Below the pieces are notes generated by a model that worked only from the letters and a program-made list of their open reading frames with translations, was not told where the DNA came from and made no database searches. Positions 51,836-60,704 of a stretch of 64,000 nt of DNA are shown one piece after another; position 1 is the first letter of the stretch; every line of letters starts with the position of its first letter. Where the stretch lies: the NCBI GenBank assembly GCA_038526915.1, contig JBCBGF010000005.1, positions 124,001 to 188,000 of the forward strand, in the 5' to 3' direction. Source of the stretch: JBCBGF01 sp038526915 (lineage in GTDB: Bacteria; Pseudomonadota; Alphaproteobacteria; Rhodobacterales; Rhodobacteraceae). A program made the translations under genes and the position numbers.

Positions 51836-53184
51836 GCCATCAGCCCCATCACCAGCTTGTTCGCGCGTTCCGCGAGATGCGGGCCATCCACGGTGGTCAG
51901 CACACCATCCCGCACGATTTGACGGCCCTCGACCAGCAGGTCCCGCACCCGCTGCGGGCCGGCCAGAAGCAGCGCGAGTTGATCCCAGCTTCCCGCTGCA
52001 TCGATGCCCGACACGTCCCAAATCGCCAGATCCGCCCGGAACCCCGGCGCGATCTGCCCCACGTCGTCCCGGCCCAGCACAGCCGCCCCGCCACGGGTCG
52101 CAATCTCCAAAACTTCGCGCACCCCCATCGCATCCGCGCCAAGCGTCACGCGCTGCAAAAGCATCGCCATACGCGCCTCGGCGATTAGGTTGGCGGTGTC
52201 ATTGGAGGCAGAGCCGTCCACCCCAAGCCCCACCGGGACACCTGCATCCCGCATCGCGCGAACAGGCGCCACGCCCGATCCCAGACGGCAGTTCGAACAC
52301 GGGCAATGCGCGACGCCTGTTCCGGTTTTGGCAAACAGATCAATCTCCTGCGCATCAAGCTTGACGCAATGCGCGTGCCACACATCCGCACCCGTCCACC
52401 CCAGATCCTCGGCATAGGTGCCCGGCCTGCATCCGAACTGGGCCTGCGAATAGGCCACATCTTCGTCATTCTCGGCCAGATGTGTGTGCAGGCGCACCCC
52501 CTTGTCGCGCGCAAGGAGGGCCGCATCGCGCATCAATTCACGACTGACCGAAAACGGTGAACACGGTGCAACGCCGACTTGCACCATGGCCCCGGGACGC
52601 GGATCGTGGAACGCATCGATCACGCGAATGCAGTCGGCAAGGATCGCGTCCTCCCGCTCGACGAGACTGTCGGGTGGCAGCCCTCCCGCACTTTCGCCGA
52701 TGCTCATGGCCCCGCGTGTGGGATGGAACCGCAGCCCGACGTCGTGCGCCGCCGCGATCGTATCATCGAGGCGCGATCCGTTGGGGAACAGGTAGAGATG
52801 ATCGGACGTCAGCGTGCAGCCGGACAGGGCAAGTTCCGCAAGCCCAAGCTGTGTCGAGACATACATCTCTTCCGGCCCGAAACGCGCCCAAATCGGGTAA
52901 AGCGCCCGCAGCCAGTCAAAGAGCAGCGCGTCCTGCCCCGCTGGTACCGCGCGCGTCAGCGTTTGGAAAAGATGGTGATGCGTGTTGATCAGACCCGGGG
53001 TGACAACCGTGCCGCGCGCATCAATGATCTCCGCGCCCTCTTTGGACAGGCCCGGCCCCACCTGCGCGATAACACCACCTTCGATCAAGATGTCAGCCGC
53101 ATGCAGCTCGCGCCGGGTATCATCCATCGTCGCGACCACATTCGCGTTATGGATCAATACCTTTCGGGGCGCTTCTGATCTCAA
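51832..53184 (-). CDS. 8-oxoguanine deaminase-type amidohydrolase
   Basis: About 450 residues of the TrzA/AtzB amidohydrolase group. Zinc motif NTHHHLFQTLTRAVP, LHTHLAENDED and AHCVKL; CPCSNCRLGSG is the motif of the 8-oxoguanine deaminases. S-adenosylhomocysteine or isoxanthopterin deaminases are close relatives. The start is set at a TTG overlapping the upstream stop (TTGA) at 53184; a TTG five to eight codons further in is as plausible, and no ATG suits. Convergent with guaD. Confidence 0.85.
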   Translation of the reverse strand: MRSEAPRKVLIHNANVVATMDDTRRELHAADILIEGGVIAQVGPGLSKEGAEIIDARGTVVTPGLINTHHHLFQTLTRAVPAGQDALLFDWLRALYPIWARFGPEEMYVSTQLGLAELALSGCTLTSDHLYLFPNGSRLDDTIAAAHDVGLRFHPTRGAMSIGESAGGLPPDSLVEREDAILADCIRVIDAFHDPRPGAMVQVGVAPCSPFSVSRELMRDAALLARDKGVRLHTHLAENDEDVAYSQAQFGCRPGTYAEDLGWTGADVWHAHCVKLDAQEIDLFAKTGTGVAHCPCSNCRLGSGVAPVRAMRDAGVPVGLGVDGSASNDTANLIAEARMAMLLQRVTLGADAMGVREVLEIATRGGAAVLGRDDVGQIAPGFRADLAIWDVSGIDAAGSWDQLALLLAGPQRVRDLLVEGRQIVRDGVLTTVDGPHLAERANKLVMGLMA

Positions 53185-53990
53185 GCGCCTGTATCCGCCA
53201 GTCGCGCGAGTGCCTGGGCATGGATGTCGGCGTTGGCCGCCGCAAGGGCGCGCCCACCCTGATGCACCGGCCCGCCTTCCCAATTCGTCACAATGCCACC
53301 CGCCGCCTCAATCACCGCAATTGGGGCCGCGATGTCATAGGATTGCAGGCCTGCTTCGATCACCAGATCGACCTGCCCCGCCGCGACCAGCGCATATCCG
53401 TAACAGTCCATCCCATAACGCGTCATCAGAACCCGGGCCGACACCCGCTCAAACGCGGCGCGGTCCTCAGGCGTGCCCACCTCGGGAAAAGTGGTGAACA
53501 AGATCGCCTCGTCCAGCGTTGCAGTGTGCCGTGTGCGAAGCGGCGTCGTCCCCAGCGGCCCATCGCAACGCGCAACACCCAGCCCGCCGGTAAACCGCTC
53601 GCCGATATAGGGTTGGTCGATGATCCCAAGGATCGGACCGGTATCGTCGGTCACGGCGATCAAAACACCCCAGTTCGGAGTGCCCGCCACATAGCCCCGC
53701 GTCCCATCGATGGGATCCAGGATCCAGGTCAGACCCGACGTCCCGTCCTTGGTTCCGTATTCCTCGCCAAGGATGGCGTCGTCAGGGCGCAACGTCCCCA
53801 GTATCTCGCGCATCGCCCGCTCAGCCGCGCGGTCAGCGGTTGTGACCGGGTCAAAGTCAGCGGTTTTGCTTTGGACGTCTTGCCCTGCGCCTCGGAAGAA
53901 TTCCAAGGTTTTCGGTCGTGCCGCCTCAGCCAATTCGGCTGCAATGCGATGAAGGGCATCTGCATCGACATTTTTCGGCGCACCAGTCAT
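53181..53990 (-). CDS. hisN: Inositol-monophosphatase-like histidinol phosphatase
   Basis: A 269-residue magnesium phosphatase. Motifs are GEEYG, WILDPIDGTRGYVAGTPNWG and the C-terminal YDIAAPIAVIEAAGG. The SKTADFDPVTTADRAAER region resembles HisN, which hydrolyses histidinol phosphate, but inositol monophosphatase or CysQ are close. Overlaps the deaminase start. Confidence 0.85.
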   Translation of the reverse strand: MTGAPKNVDADALHRIAAELAEAARPKTLEFFRGAGQDVQSKTADFDPVTTADRAAERAMREILGTLRPDDAILGEEYGTKDGTSGLTWILDPIDGTRGYVAGTPNWGVLIAVTDDTGPILGIIDQPYIGERFTGGLGVARCDGPLGTTPLRTRHTATLDEAILFTTFPEVGTPEDRAAFERVSARVLMTRYGMDCYGYALVAAGQVDLVIEAGLQSYDIAAPIAVIEAAGGIVTNWEGGPVHQGGRALAAANADIHAQALARLADTGA

Positions 53991-54034
53991 AGACCGGGCG
54001 TACGGGTGTGCTAACGACCCGTCAACAAGAAAGC

Positions 54035-54406
54035 CTAGGTCCCGTCGCTCAGGACCCGGGCCAGATCAAACAGACGCCTGCGCTGTGCCTCTGGGATAGC
54101 GTAGTAGGAACGCACCAATTCCAGGGCTTCCTTATCCGCCATGATATCGGTCGGCGCGCTGGCCGCCTCGTCGTTCGCAGCCTCGCTTTCGGCCAATCCT
54201 TCAAAGAAAAACGACACAGGCACATTCAGCGCGTCAGCGATATCCCACAGGCGGGACGCGCTGACCCGGTTCATACCGGTTTCGTACTTCTGTATTTGCT
54301 GGAACTTAATTCCCACTTGCTCGGCAAGCTGTTGTTGGGTCATTCCCACCATCCACCGTCTATGGCGGACACGCTTGCCGACGTGAACATCGACCGGGTG
54401 TTTCAT
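54035..54406 (-). CDS. Cro/C1-type (XRE) regulator
   Basis: A 123-residue protein with a helix-turn-helix (about 8-63: GKRVRHRRWMVGMTQQQLAE then GIKFQQIQKYETGMNRVSAS) and a C-terminal helix (LELVRSYYAIPEAQRRRLFD). This is the conserved alphaproteobacterial XRE family of single-copy regulators. AGGAGG precedes the start. The region upstream (54407-54703) has no gene. Confidence 0.92.
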   Translation of the reverse strand: MKHPVDVHVGKRVRHRRWMVGMTQQQLAEQVGIKFQQIQKYETGMNRVSASRLWDIADALNVPVSFFFEGLAESEAANDEAASAPTDIMADKEALELVRSYYAIPEAQRRRLFDLARVLSDGT

Positions 54407-54703
54407 AACAACTCAGGCCTCCTAACTAATATACGACCTTTATCGGTAATCCCGCTAAGGTTGCACAACCTGTCCTTTTCGATAGGCCGGTGAGTGAGAC
54501 CAACCCAAAGGACAGAGCCTGTGGTTGAGGCTCAGATCGCTAAACAACCAGCGTCTTAGAGTGTTTATGCGGGTGCGCGGCAGCATTCGCGCGCTGCGTG
54601 TGTCCCATAATTCCGATGCAATTGCAAAGGAATTCGGACATCCTGTTGATCTCCACTGTCTAAAACCCCTATCACCCGCGCGGACAGCACACAGGCGACA
54701 TCT
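54407..54703. other. Intergenic region without a recognised gene
   Basis: Separates the XRE regulator and the quinone reductase, which diverge. It must hold both promoters. I see no tRNA, riboswitch or strong terminator; short frames here are not protein-like. Confidence 0.5.
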
Positions 54704-55663
54704 ATGAAAGCGTTTCAAGTCACATCGTTGGAAGACGGCCCTCATATGGCGGACGTCCCCCGGCCAAAACCCGCCGATGGCGAGGTTTTGGTTCGGGTCC
54801 GCGCCTGTGGGTTGAATTTTGCCGATCTTTTGCTGTGCAAAGGCACGTATCAGGAACAGCCAACGCTGCCATTCTCGCTTGGTATGGAGTTTGCGGGCGA
54901 GGTCGTGGGCACTGGTCCAGACGTCACCGACCTCGAACGAGGGGCACGGGTCGCGGTATTCGCGGGCCAAGGTGGGCTGGCCGAATATGCCGCCGTCCCT
55001 GCGATCCGCTGTACCCCCCTGCCCGACACGATGTCATTTGAGGACGCCGCCGCCCTACAGGTCGCCTATGGCACCAGCCACCTTGCGCTCGATTACAAGG
55101 CGCGCTTGCAGCACGGTGAAACCCTTCTCGTCCTCGGCGCGGCGGGCGGTGTCGGGCTGACCGCGGTCGAATTGGGCAAACGTATGGGCGCAAACGTGAT
55201 CGCCTGCGCGCGCGGCGCAGATAAACTCAAGGTTGCACAGGCCGCCGGCGCGGATCACCTGATCGACAGCAAGACACAGGATCTGCGCGCGACCGTGAAA
55301 GCGCTTGGCGGGGCCGATGTGGTCTATGATCCCGTGGGGGGAGACCTTTTTCGCGAGGCGGTCCGGGCGACCAAGCCCGACGGACGGATCCTCCTCGTGG
55401 GCTTTGCAAGCGGATCCCTTCCCGAAATCAAACCCAACCACCTGCTCGTAAAGAACATCACCGTGATCGGGTTCTGGTGGGGCGGTTACCTGAACTTCGC
55501 GCCAAAGATCCTGACCGACAGCATGGCCACCCTGTTTGAGTGGCACAGCGCCGGCGGACTGCGCCCGCATATCAGCCACGTCCTGCCTCTGGAACAGGCA
55601 GCAGACGGGCTGGAGCTACTCCGCAGCCGTCAGTCGACGGGGAAAGTCGTTGTCACGCCGTAG
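54704..55663 (+). CDS. NADPH:quinone oxidoreductase family protein
   Basis: A 319-residue zinc-free MDR enzyme: RVRACGLNFADLLLCKGTYQ, then MEFAGEVVGTG, and NADPH loop VLGAAGGVGLTAVELGKRMG. Likely reduces quinones or electrophilic enones. The 3' end overlaps the convergent lysR gene by 48 nt. Confidence 0.92.
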   Translation: MKAFQVTSLEDGPHMADVPRPKPADGEVLVRVRACGLNFADLLLCKGTYQEQPTLPFSLGMEFAGEVVGTGPDVTDLERGARVAVFAGQGGLAEYAAVPAIRCTPLPDTMSFEDAAALQVAYGTSHLALDYKARLQHGETLLVLGAAGGVGLTAVELGKRMGANVIACARGADKLKVAQAAGADHLIDSKTQDLRATVKALGGADVVYDPVGGDLFREAVRATKPDGRILLVGFASGSLPEIKPNHLLVKNITVIGFWWGGYLNFAPKILTDSMATLFEWHSAGGLRPHISHVLPLEQAADGLELLRSRQSTGKVVVTP

Positions 55664-56515
55664 GTTACAGCAGAACGCGTGGGTGATCATCTCAACCAGC
55701 GCCTCCTGCGGCGCGCTCGAAACCGATGGCTCGACATAAAGGTTGATCTGTTGATTGGCGAGCTCCGGCAACGCATCGTCATGCGCCACGAATTCCATCT
55801 GTTGCGGTAGCGTGGAGTCGATCAGGGCCGAAACCGCAAGATCCGCGCTGACCGTCGCCTCCACCGCACGGGAGCTTTCTGTTTCAACCGCCATCTCCCA
55901 AGGAACGCCCGCCGCATCGAGTGCGCGCTGGGTCATGATCCGGAAGCGGCAGTTTTGCTCAAACGCCAACCGCAAAGGCCTCCGCCGCCAGGCCGATCCG
56001 CCAGGGGCCCCGACCCACCGCAACGGAAGCTCAACCAGCGTCGTACCGCCGGCATCAAGCGCTTCTTCAGTCCCCAGAATGATCTGGCACTCACCGCGCG
56101 CAAACATCCCCTTCAGCTTGCTCGTGTAGCTTGAGACGAGGTTGACCCGCATCCGCGGAAACTCGGCACTAAAGCGCTGCAGCACCTGGGGGATCGCCGG
56201 ATAGACGATGTCGTGCGGCACACCCAGGACGATCTCGCCCACATTGGTGCAGTCGGTCATCTTGGCGTAAATCTCATCGTTCAGGTCAAGCATGCGCCGC
56301 GCATAGCTCAGCAACTGTTCACCCGCGGTTGTGAGGGCGAGGCTGCGATTGGCCCGATCAAACAGCGCCACATCCAGCGACTCCTCCAAGCGTTTGAGCT
56401 GCATCGAGACGGCCGACTGCGTGAGGTTCAAAAACCCCGCGGCCCGCGTCACACCGCCCGTTTCCGCAATCGCCACGAACGACCGCAAGGCCGTCAGATC
56501 CAGATTTCGCGCCAT
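55616..56515 (-). CDS. LysR-family regulator
   Basis: A 299-residue regulator. Helix-turn-helix LTALRSFVAIAETGGVTRAA and LNLTQSAVSMQLKRLEESL; the effector domain is the IVLGVPHDIVYPAIPQVLQRF part. Divergent from the DUF1127 gene; its target and ligand are unknown. The last 48 nt overlap the quinone reductase gene. Confidence 0.93.
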   Translation of the reverse strand: MARNLDLTALRSFVAIAETGGVTRAAGFLNLTQSAVSMQLKRLEESLDVALFDRANRSLALTTAGEQLLSYARRMLDLNDEIYAKMTDCTNVGEIVLGVPHDIVYPAIPQVLQRFSAEFPRMRVNLVSSYTSKLKGMFARGECQIILGTEEALDAGGTTLVELPLRWVGAPGGSAWRRRPLRLAFEQNCRFRIMTQRALDAAGVPWEMAVETESSRAVEATVSADLAVSALIDSTLPQQMEFVAHDDALPELANQQINLYVEPSVSSAPQEALVEMITHAFCCNLRRDNDFPRRLTAAE

Positions 56516-56636
56516 ATCAAATTCCGTGATGCTTCATGTCAAAATCATTCGTTTCACAAATGAACCACATCGGCGCATATAAATCAACATCGCTGATGAC
56601 AAGCGTCTAAAGATCACCAATTCGAAAGGATAACCG

Positions 56637-56849
56637 ATGTTTGCCCTCTCTCGCGCCTTCTCGTCCGACCATCGCCGTCGGGTCGGTCTTCTCACGCGCT
56701 TGCTGGATGCCGAAGGGGCTGTGCGCCAGCGTGATGCGCTGCGCAATCTCGATCCGCACCTAAGGCGCGATATTGGCCTGACTGATGGCGAGATCGAAAC
56801 AGAACTGCGCCGCTCTGCGTGGGATGTTCCCGGCAATTGGCGCCGTTAA
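56637..56849 (+). CDS. DUF1127 small protein
   Basis: A 70-residue, arginine-rich protein with RNLDPHLRRDIGLTDGEIETE, the DUF1127 signature. Small DUF1127 proteins are RNA-binding or phosphate-related factors in alphaproteobacteria. AAAGGA precedes the start. Divergent from lysR over a 121-bp gap that contains an AT-rich near-palindrome TTCGTTTCACAAATGAA. Confidence 0.88.
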   Translation: MFALSRAFSSDHRRRVGLLTRLLDAEGAVRQRDALRNLDPHLRRDIGLTDGEIETELRRSAWDVPGNWRR

Positions 56850-56981
56850 CCCAAATCCCGACAAAATCAGTTATGCCACGGCCAAAATCTCTTGAAATCA
56901 CGCCCGCCCTTGCCAATATCTACGCGTGAGGGCGGGTTCGTTACGGGCTCGCTCAATGAGTTACCTTTTTGGAGGCTAAAC

Positions 56982-57722
56982 ATGGCTGACTATCAGACGG
57001 TTCGGACTCAGGGTATCGCCCAGCCGACCGCCGCGATTGATGAGGGTCTTCGGGCCCATATGAGCAAGGTGTACGGCACCATGTCGGTGGGCATGCTGGT
57101 CACCGCTGGTGTATCTTGGGCGGTGGGCACAAGCCCCGCGCTCTTGTCGATCTTCCGGGATCCGGTGACGCTGTCGCCGAACATCCTGGGCTGGATCGCG
57201 ATGTTCGCGCCGCTCATCATGGTGTTTGCCTTCGGCGCAGCCATCAACCGGCTGTCGGCCGCTGGCGCGCAGACGTTCTTTTACGTCTTCGCCGCCGTCA
57301 TGGGCCTGTCGATCGCATGGATCTTTGCGGCCTTCACCGGCCTCTCGATCGCGCAGACGTTCCTCGTGACCTCGATTGCCTTCGCGTCGCTCAGCCTTTG
57401 GGGCTACACGACGAAGAAGGACATCTCGGGGTGGGGATCGTTCCTGATCATGGGCGTTGTTGGTCTGATCGTTGCATCGATCATCAACATCTTCCTCGGC
57501 TCGCCGGCGATTGCCTTCGCCGTGTCGATCATCGGCCTGCTCATCTTTGCAGCGCTGACGGCCTATGACACGCAGCGGATCAAGAACGAGTACGTGCAGC
57601 ATGCACATGCGATGGATCAGGAGTGGCTGGATAAGAGCGCTATCATGGGCGCCCTGAGCCTTTATATCAACTTCATCAACATGTTCATGTTCCTGCTCCA
57701 GTTCCTGGGCAATCGCGAATAA
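56982..57722 (+). CDS. Bax inhibitor-1/YccA family protein
   Basis: A 246-residue protein with seven membrane helices and GGAGG before the ATG at 56982. The C-terminal motif TAYDTQRIKNEYVQHA belongs to the BI-1 family, thought to be pH-dependent calcium leak channels. Ends before a strong terminator. Confidence 0.93.
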   Translation: MADYQTVRTQGIAQPTAAIDEGLRAHMSKVYGTMSVGMLVTAGVSWAVGTSPALLSIFRDPVTLSPNILGWIAMFAPLIMVFAFGAAINRLSAAGAQTFFYVFAAVMGLSIAWIFAAFTGLSIAQTFLVTSIAFASLSLWGYTTKKDISGWGSFLIMGVVGLIVASIINIFLGSPAIAFAVSIIGLLIFAALTAYDTQRIKNEYVQHAHAMDQEWLDKSAIMGALSLYINFINMFMFLLQFLGNRE

Positions 57723-57751
57723 CGCGATCGGAACAGACCCAAGCAATACCG

Positions 57752-57773
57752 GGGCCAGCGGAAACGCTGGCCC
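57752..57773 (+). terminator. Rho-independent terminator of the Bax inhibitor-1 gene
   Basis: GGGCCAGCG, GAAA tetraloop, CGCTGGCCC, followed by TTTTCTTTG. A textbook hairpin 29 bp after the stop. Confidence 0.92.
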
Positions 57774-58024
57774 TTTTCTTTGCTGCTTTGTTTCGCGTTT
57801 ATCCACAGGATCCGCCCCGAAACCGAAAAATTTAGGCAAGATTGCCCCATTTCTCATCCGGCTGCTTGTCGTTGCACCTGAGTGAGAGGTATTGTGCCTC
57901 ATTGCTGTAATCGGCGCAGCGTCGAGATGCTGGTCTGGGTCCACTATCTCATCACACGCGGCGCCGGCTTGGGATCAACGCGATACCAACTTGTTGCCTG
58001 GTAAGCGTTGAAGTGTGTGGGGGC
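57774..58024. other. Intergenic region with one DnaA-box sequence
   Basis: No gene seen. TTATCCACA occurs at 57799-57807. The remainder has no cluster of further boxes, so no origin is supported. It should hold the promoter of the next gene. Confidence 0.5.
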
Positions 58025-59275
58025 ATGACGAAAAAGCTGCCGAACGCTGCGGAAAACCGCGCGGATGTTCAAGACGCCCTTGGGGCGATCAGCTGGGACA
58101 AGCGCATGGCCGATGCGCGGGCCCGGCGTGCCAAGGTATTGGCATCGCGTGCGCCACAAAACGTCGCGAATGAAGCGGGCGCTGCCGCGGCCCAGGGCCA
58201 AAGTGCTGCGCTGGACACGAACGATCCATCCCTGATGGACGCCCCGCCGGACTGGATGACAGACGGCGTCGACACCCGCGAACACAACCCCAGCGGCCCA
58301 CCGCCGGTCATGACGCATTTCCCGCGCGCCGAAGTGGAAGAAGATCCGTTTGCCGCGCCAAAGCGGGCCCGCCGCGTCGCCGTCGTGGGCTACGTTGCGG
58401 GGGCCTTTGCCTTCGGGATCGTCGCAGCCTTGGCGCTCCTGGCGTTAACGCGTGTGCCAACGCCAGAGACCTTGCTGGCAACGCCGACAGTCGCGCCCAC
58501 AGCGCCGCAAGCGCCAAGTACTGAGCCCGTTGCGCCGACCTCAGTTGCGACCGACACCGCCGGCGTGGCCGTGCCCGCGCCGGTGCAGGGCCTGCCTGCC
58601 GCCGCCCCGGGCCCCGTTGACCGCAGCGCCATCGCCCCTGAAGGTTCTACTGCCGCTACGCGCGATCCGGATGTGGAAGTGCCACCTCTGACAGCCGCTC
58701 TTGCCGCCAGCGTTCCGCAGCTCGCGCCGGCATCGTCTTTCGGAGTGCCGGAGATGCTTCTGGCCAGTCGGACCTTTCCGACAGAGACGGTGATGCAAAC
58801 CCCGCTGACACCACCCACGCTGGATACGACCCCGCCTGTTCTAGACGTGTCGCTGCCGCCCAGCGAACAAACATGGGCCCCGCGTGGCCTGGCCATCGCG
58901 ACCGAACGTGACTACCGCGTGGTCCTGACCGCCAACCAATCGATGAGCGACGGCCGCCTGCAAGGCTTCGTCGAAGCCGCGGAAGCCACCGGTATGCCGC
59001 TCGCCGCGACACAGCGCGTGGGCTTCACCATCAGCCGCGATCAGGTGCGCTATTTCCACACCGATGATGTGGCGGCAGCGGGCCTGTTGGCCGATGCCCT
59101 TGGCGCCGAGATCCGCGACTTTACACAATTCAGCCCCAAGCCACCGCTTGGAACCGTGGAAATCTATCTGTCCAACACCACTGATGCGCCGCCCGTGATC
59201 GATTCAGCCGAAGCTGAACGCGAACGGCTGCAACAGCGGCTGGTCGACAGCCTGCAACGCGGCGATCATCTGTGA
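58025..59275 (+). CDS. Hypothetical single-pass membrane protein with a LytR_C-like C-terminal domain
   Basis: About 416 residues. A soluble N-terminus (SWDKRMADARARRAKVLASR), one membrane helix (about 120-142: VAVVGYVAGAFAFGIVAALA), a long A/P/T-rich spacer, and a periplasmic C-terminal domain (about 290-390: YRVVLTANQSMSDGRLQGFV, ISRDQVRYFHTDDVAAAG). That domain looks like the LytR_C fold. Function unknown; the next gene encodes an exported protein, so both may act in the envelope. Confidence 0.6.
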   Translation: MTKKLPNAAENRADVQDALGAISWDKRMADARARRAKVLASRAPQNVANEAGAAAAQGQSAALDTNDPSLMDAPPDWMTDGVDTREHNPSGPPPVMTHFPRAEVEEDPFAAPKRARRVAVVGYVAGAFAFGIVAALALLALTRVPTPETLLATPTVAPTAPQAPSTEPVAPTSVATDTAGVAVPAPVQGLPAAAPGPVDRSAIAPEGSTAATRDPDVEVPPLTAALAASVPQLAPASSFGVPEMLLASRTFPTETVMQTPLTPPTLDTTPPVLDVSLPPSEQTWAPRGLAIATERDYRVVLTANQSMSDGRLQGFVEAAEATGMPLAATQRVGFTISRDQVRYFHTDDVAAAGLLADALGAEIRDFTQFSPKPPLGTVEIYLSNTTDAPPVIDSAEAERERLQQRLVDSLQRGDHL

Positions 59276-59305
59276 TCCGCGCGTCATGAGTACAAAGGTT
59301 CTGCC

Positions 59306-59623
59306 ATGCCCAATCCCCGCCTGATCGCTGTCATCACAGCCCTGGCCTTTCTGTCGAATACCACGGCCGCGCGCGCAGCCTTTTCGATCGAAGAGCTGTT
59401 GGAGATCGAACGCCTGGTGATGAGCCGGGATTGCGGTGCGCTGCGTGTCTATCTCTCGGTGAACCCGTCGCTCACCGAAGGCAGCGATCCGCTGGCGCGC
59501 GAGCTGCGCAACTTCGTGACGGAAGTGGACTCCGGCTCACTCATCCAGTGTCTGGCAGCCCCGGAAGAAGTCATCGCCACGCGCGAAGGCGACATTTCCG
59601 ACACGCTTACGTCAATTTACTGA
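59306..59623 (+). CDS. Exported small hypothetical protein
   Basis: A 105-residue protein with a signal peptide (MPNPRLIAVITALAFLSNTT, cleavage likely after ARA). The mature part of about 80 residues has two cysteines, in MSRDCGALR and SLIQCLAA, that could pair. It starts 30 bp after the previous gene on the same strand. Not recognised. Confidence 0.6.
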   Translation: MPNPRLIAVITALAFLSNTTAARAAFSIEELLEIERLVMSRDCGALRVYLSVNPSLTEGSDPLARELRNFVTEVDSGSLIQCLAAPEEVIATREGDISDTLTSIY

Positions 59624-59648
59624 GCCTTTTTGCGGGCATGACCGGTCC

Positions 59649-60704
59649 ATGACCCCTGCCCGCCCCCGCATCGCCTACGTCATTGAGCCCCGCTTTCCCG
59701 GCGGCACATCCTCGGCTGTGGCCCAGGAACTGGCCGTTGCGGTCACCATGGGCGATGTTCAGGTGCATGCCATCAGCTCGGCCATGTTTCCGGGCCGCGA
59801 AGTGGCCCCGATCCTTGAAAAAGCGCTGGATCGTTTGGGGCTATCGCTCATCTGGGAGGCGCCCAAGATCGCAGCCGACACCGTAATCCTTCACAACCCG
59901 TCTTTCCTGAAGTTCAACGAGACGCTGCCGACACAAATCGTGGCGCGAACCCTTCTGGTCGTGACGCACGAAAACTTCCTGCGGCCAGGCGGATCGGACT
60001 CGTTTGATGTCAGCACATGTCTGTCCCTGATCGACGGAGCAAGCCTGGCCCTGACCAAGGCGCTTGCGCCAATCTCAGCCCACAACCGCGATACTGTCGA
60101 ACGCTGGCTATCGCAGCACGGGCCAACGCGTTGGTCGGTTTGGCCGGAAGACTGGCACAACATTTGCGATTTCACTTTCAAGGCGCCGACCGCGACACCC
60201 GCCGACCGGCGCGGCCGTCACTCGCGACCGGGCTTTGAGAAGTTTCCGTCGCTTCCCGTGCTAGACATATGCTTCCCGGCCACCGCAGAGGCCAATGTGC
60301 TGCTGGGCGCGGACATGTTGATCGCGGAAGAGCCAAATAGGCCGCACTGGACGCTCATTCCGTTTCAGGGCGTTGAAGTCGAACAGTATTTCGAGATGAT
60401 CGATTTCATGGTCTATTTCACCGGCCCCACCTGGCGCGAAAGCTTTGGGCGTGTCCTCGCGGAAGGGGTTGCGGCGGGGAAGATCGTTATCTCCGACCCC
60501 GACACAGCGGCAACCTTTGGCGGGGCCGTCATCGGAGCGAAGCCCCGCGACGTTGATGGGCTGATCACCGCATATATCAGCGACCCCGCCCGTTATCAGC
60601 GCGATGTCAGAGCTGCACAGGAGCGCCTCTCCCAATTCTCGCGCGACGCATTCCAAGCCGTTATGGCCAACGCCCTCGTCACGGACGCTCGGGGGGCGGC
60701 ATGA
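59649..60704 (+). CDS. Glycosyltransferase-like protein, GT-B fold
   Basis: A 351-residue protein. The first half starts RIAYVIEPRFPGGTSSAVAQ, as GT4 enzymes do; the second has TGPTWRESFGRVLAEGVAAGK, the GT4 donor-binding helix with its glutamates. Acceptor and sugar are unknown. First of three genes coupled by 4-nt overlaps. Confidence 0.75.
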   Translation: MTPARPRIAYVIEPRFPGGTSSAVAQELAVAVTMGDVQVHAISSAMFPGREVAPILEKALDRLGLSLIWEAPKIAADTVILHNPSFLKFNETLPTQIVARTLLVVTHENFLRPGGSDSFDVSTCLSLIDGASLALTKALAPISAHNRDTVERWLSQHGPTRWSVWPEDWHNICDFTFKAPTATPADRRGRHSRPGFEKFPSLPVLDICFPATAEANVLLGADMLIAEEPNRPHWTLIPFQGVEVEQYFEMIDFMVYFTGPTWRESFGRVLAEGVAAGKIVISDPDTAATFGGAVIGAKPRDVDGLITAYISDPARYQRDVRAAQERLSQFSRDAFQAVMANALVTDARGAA

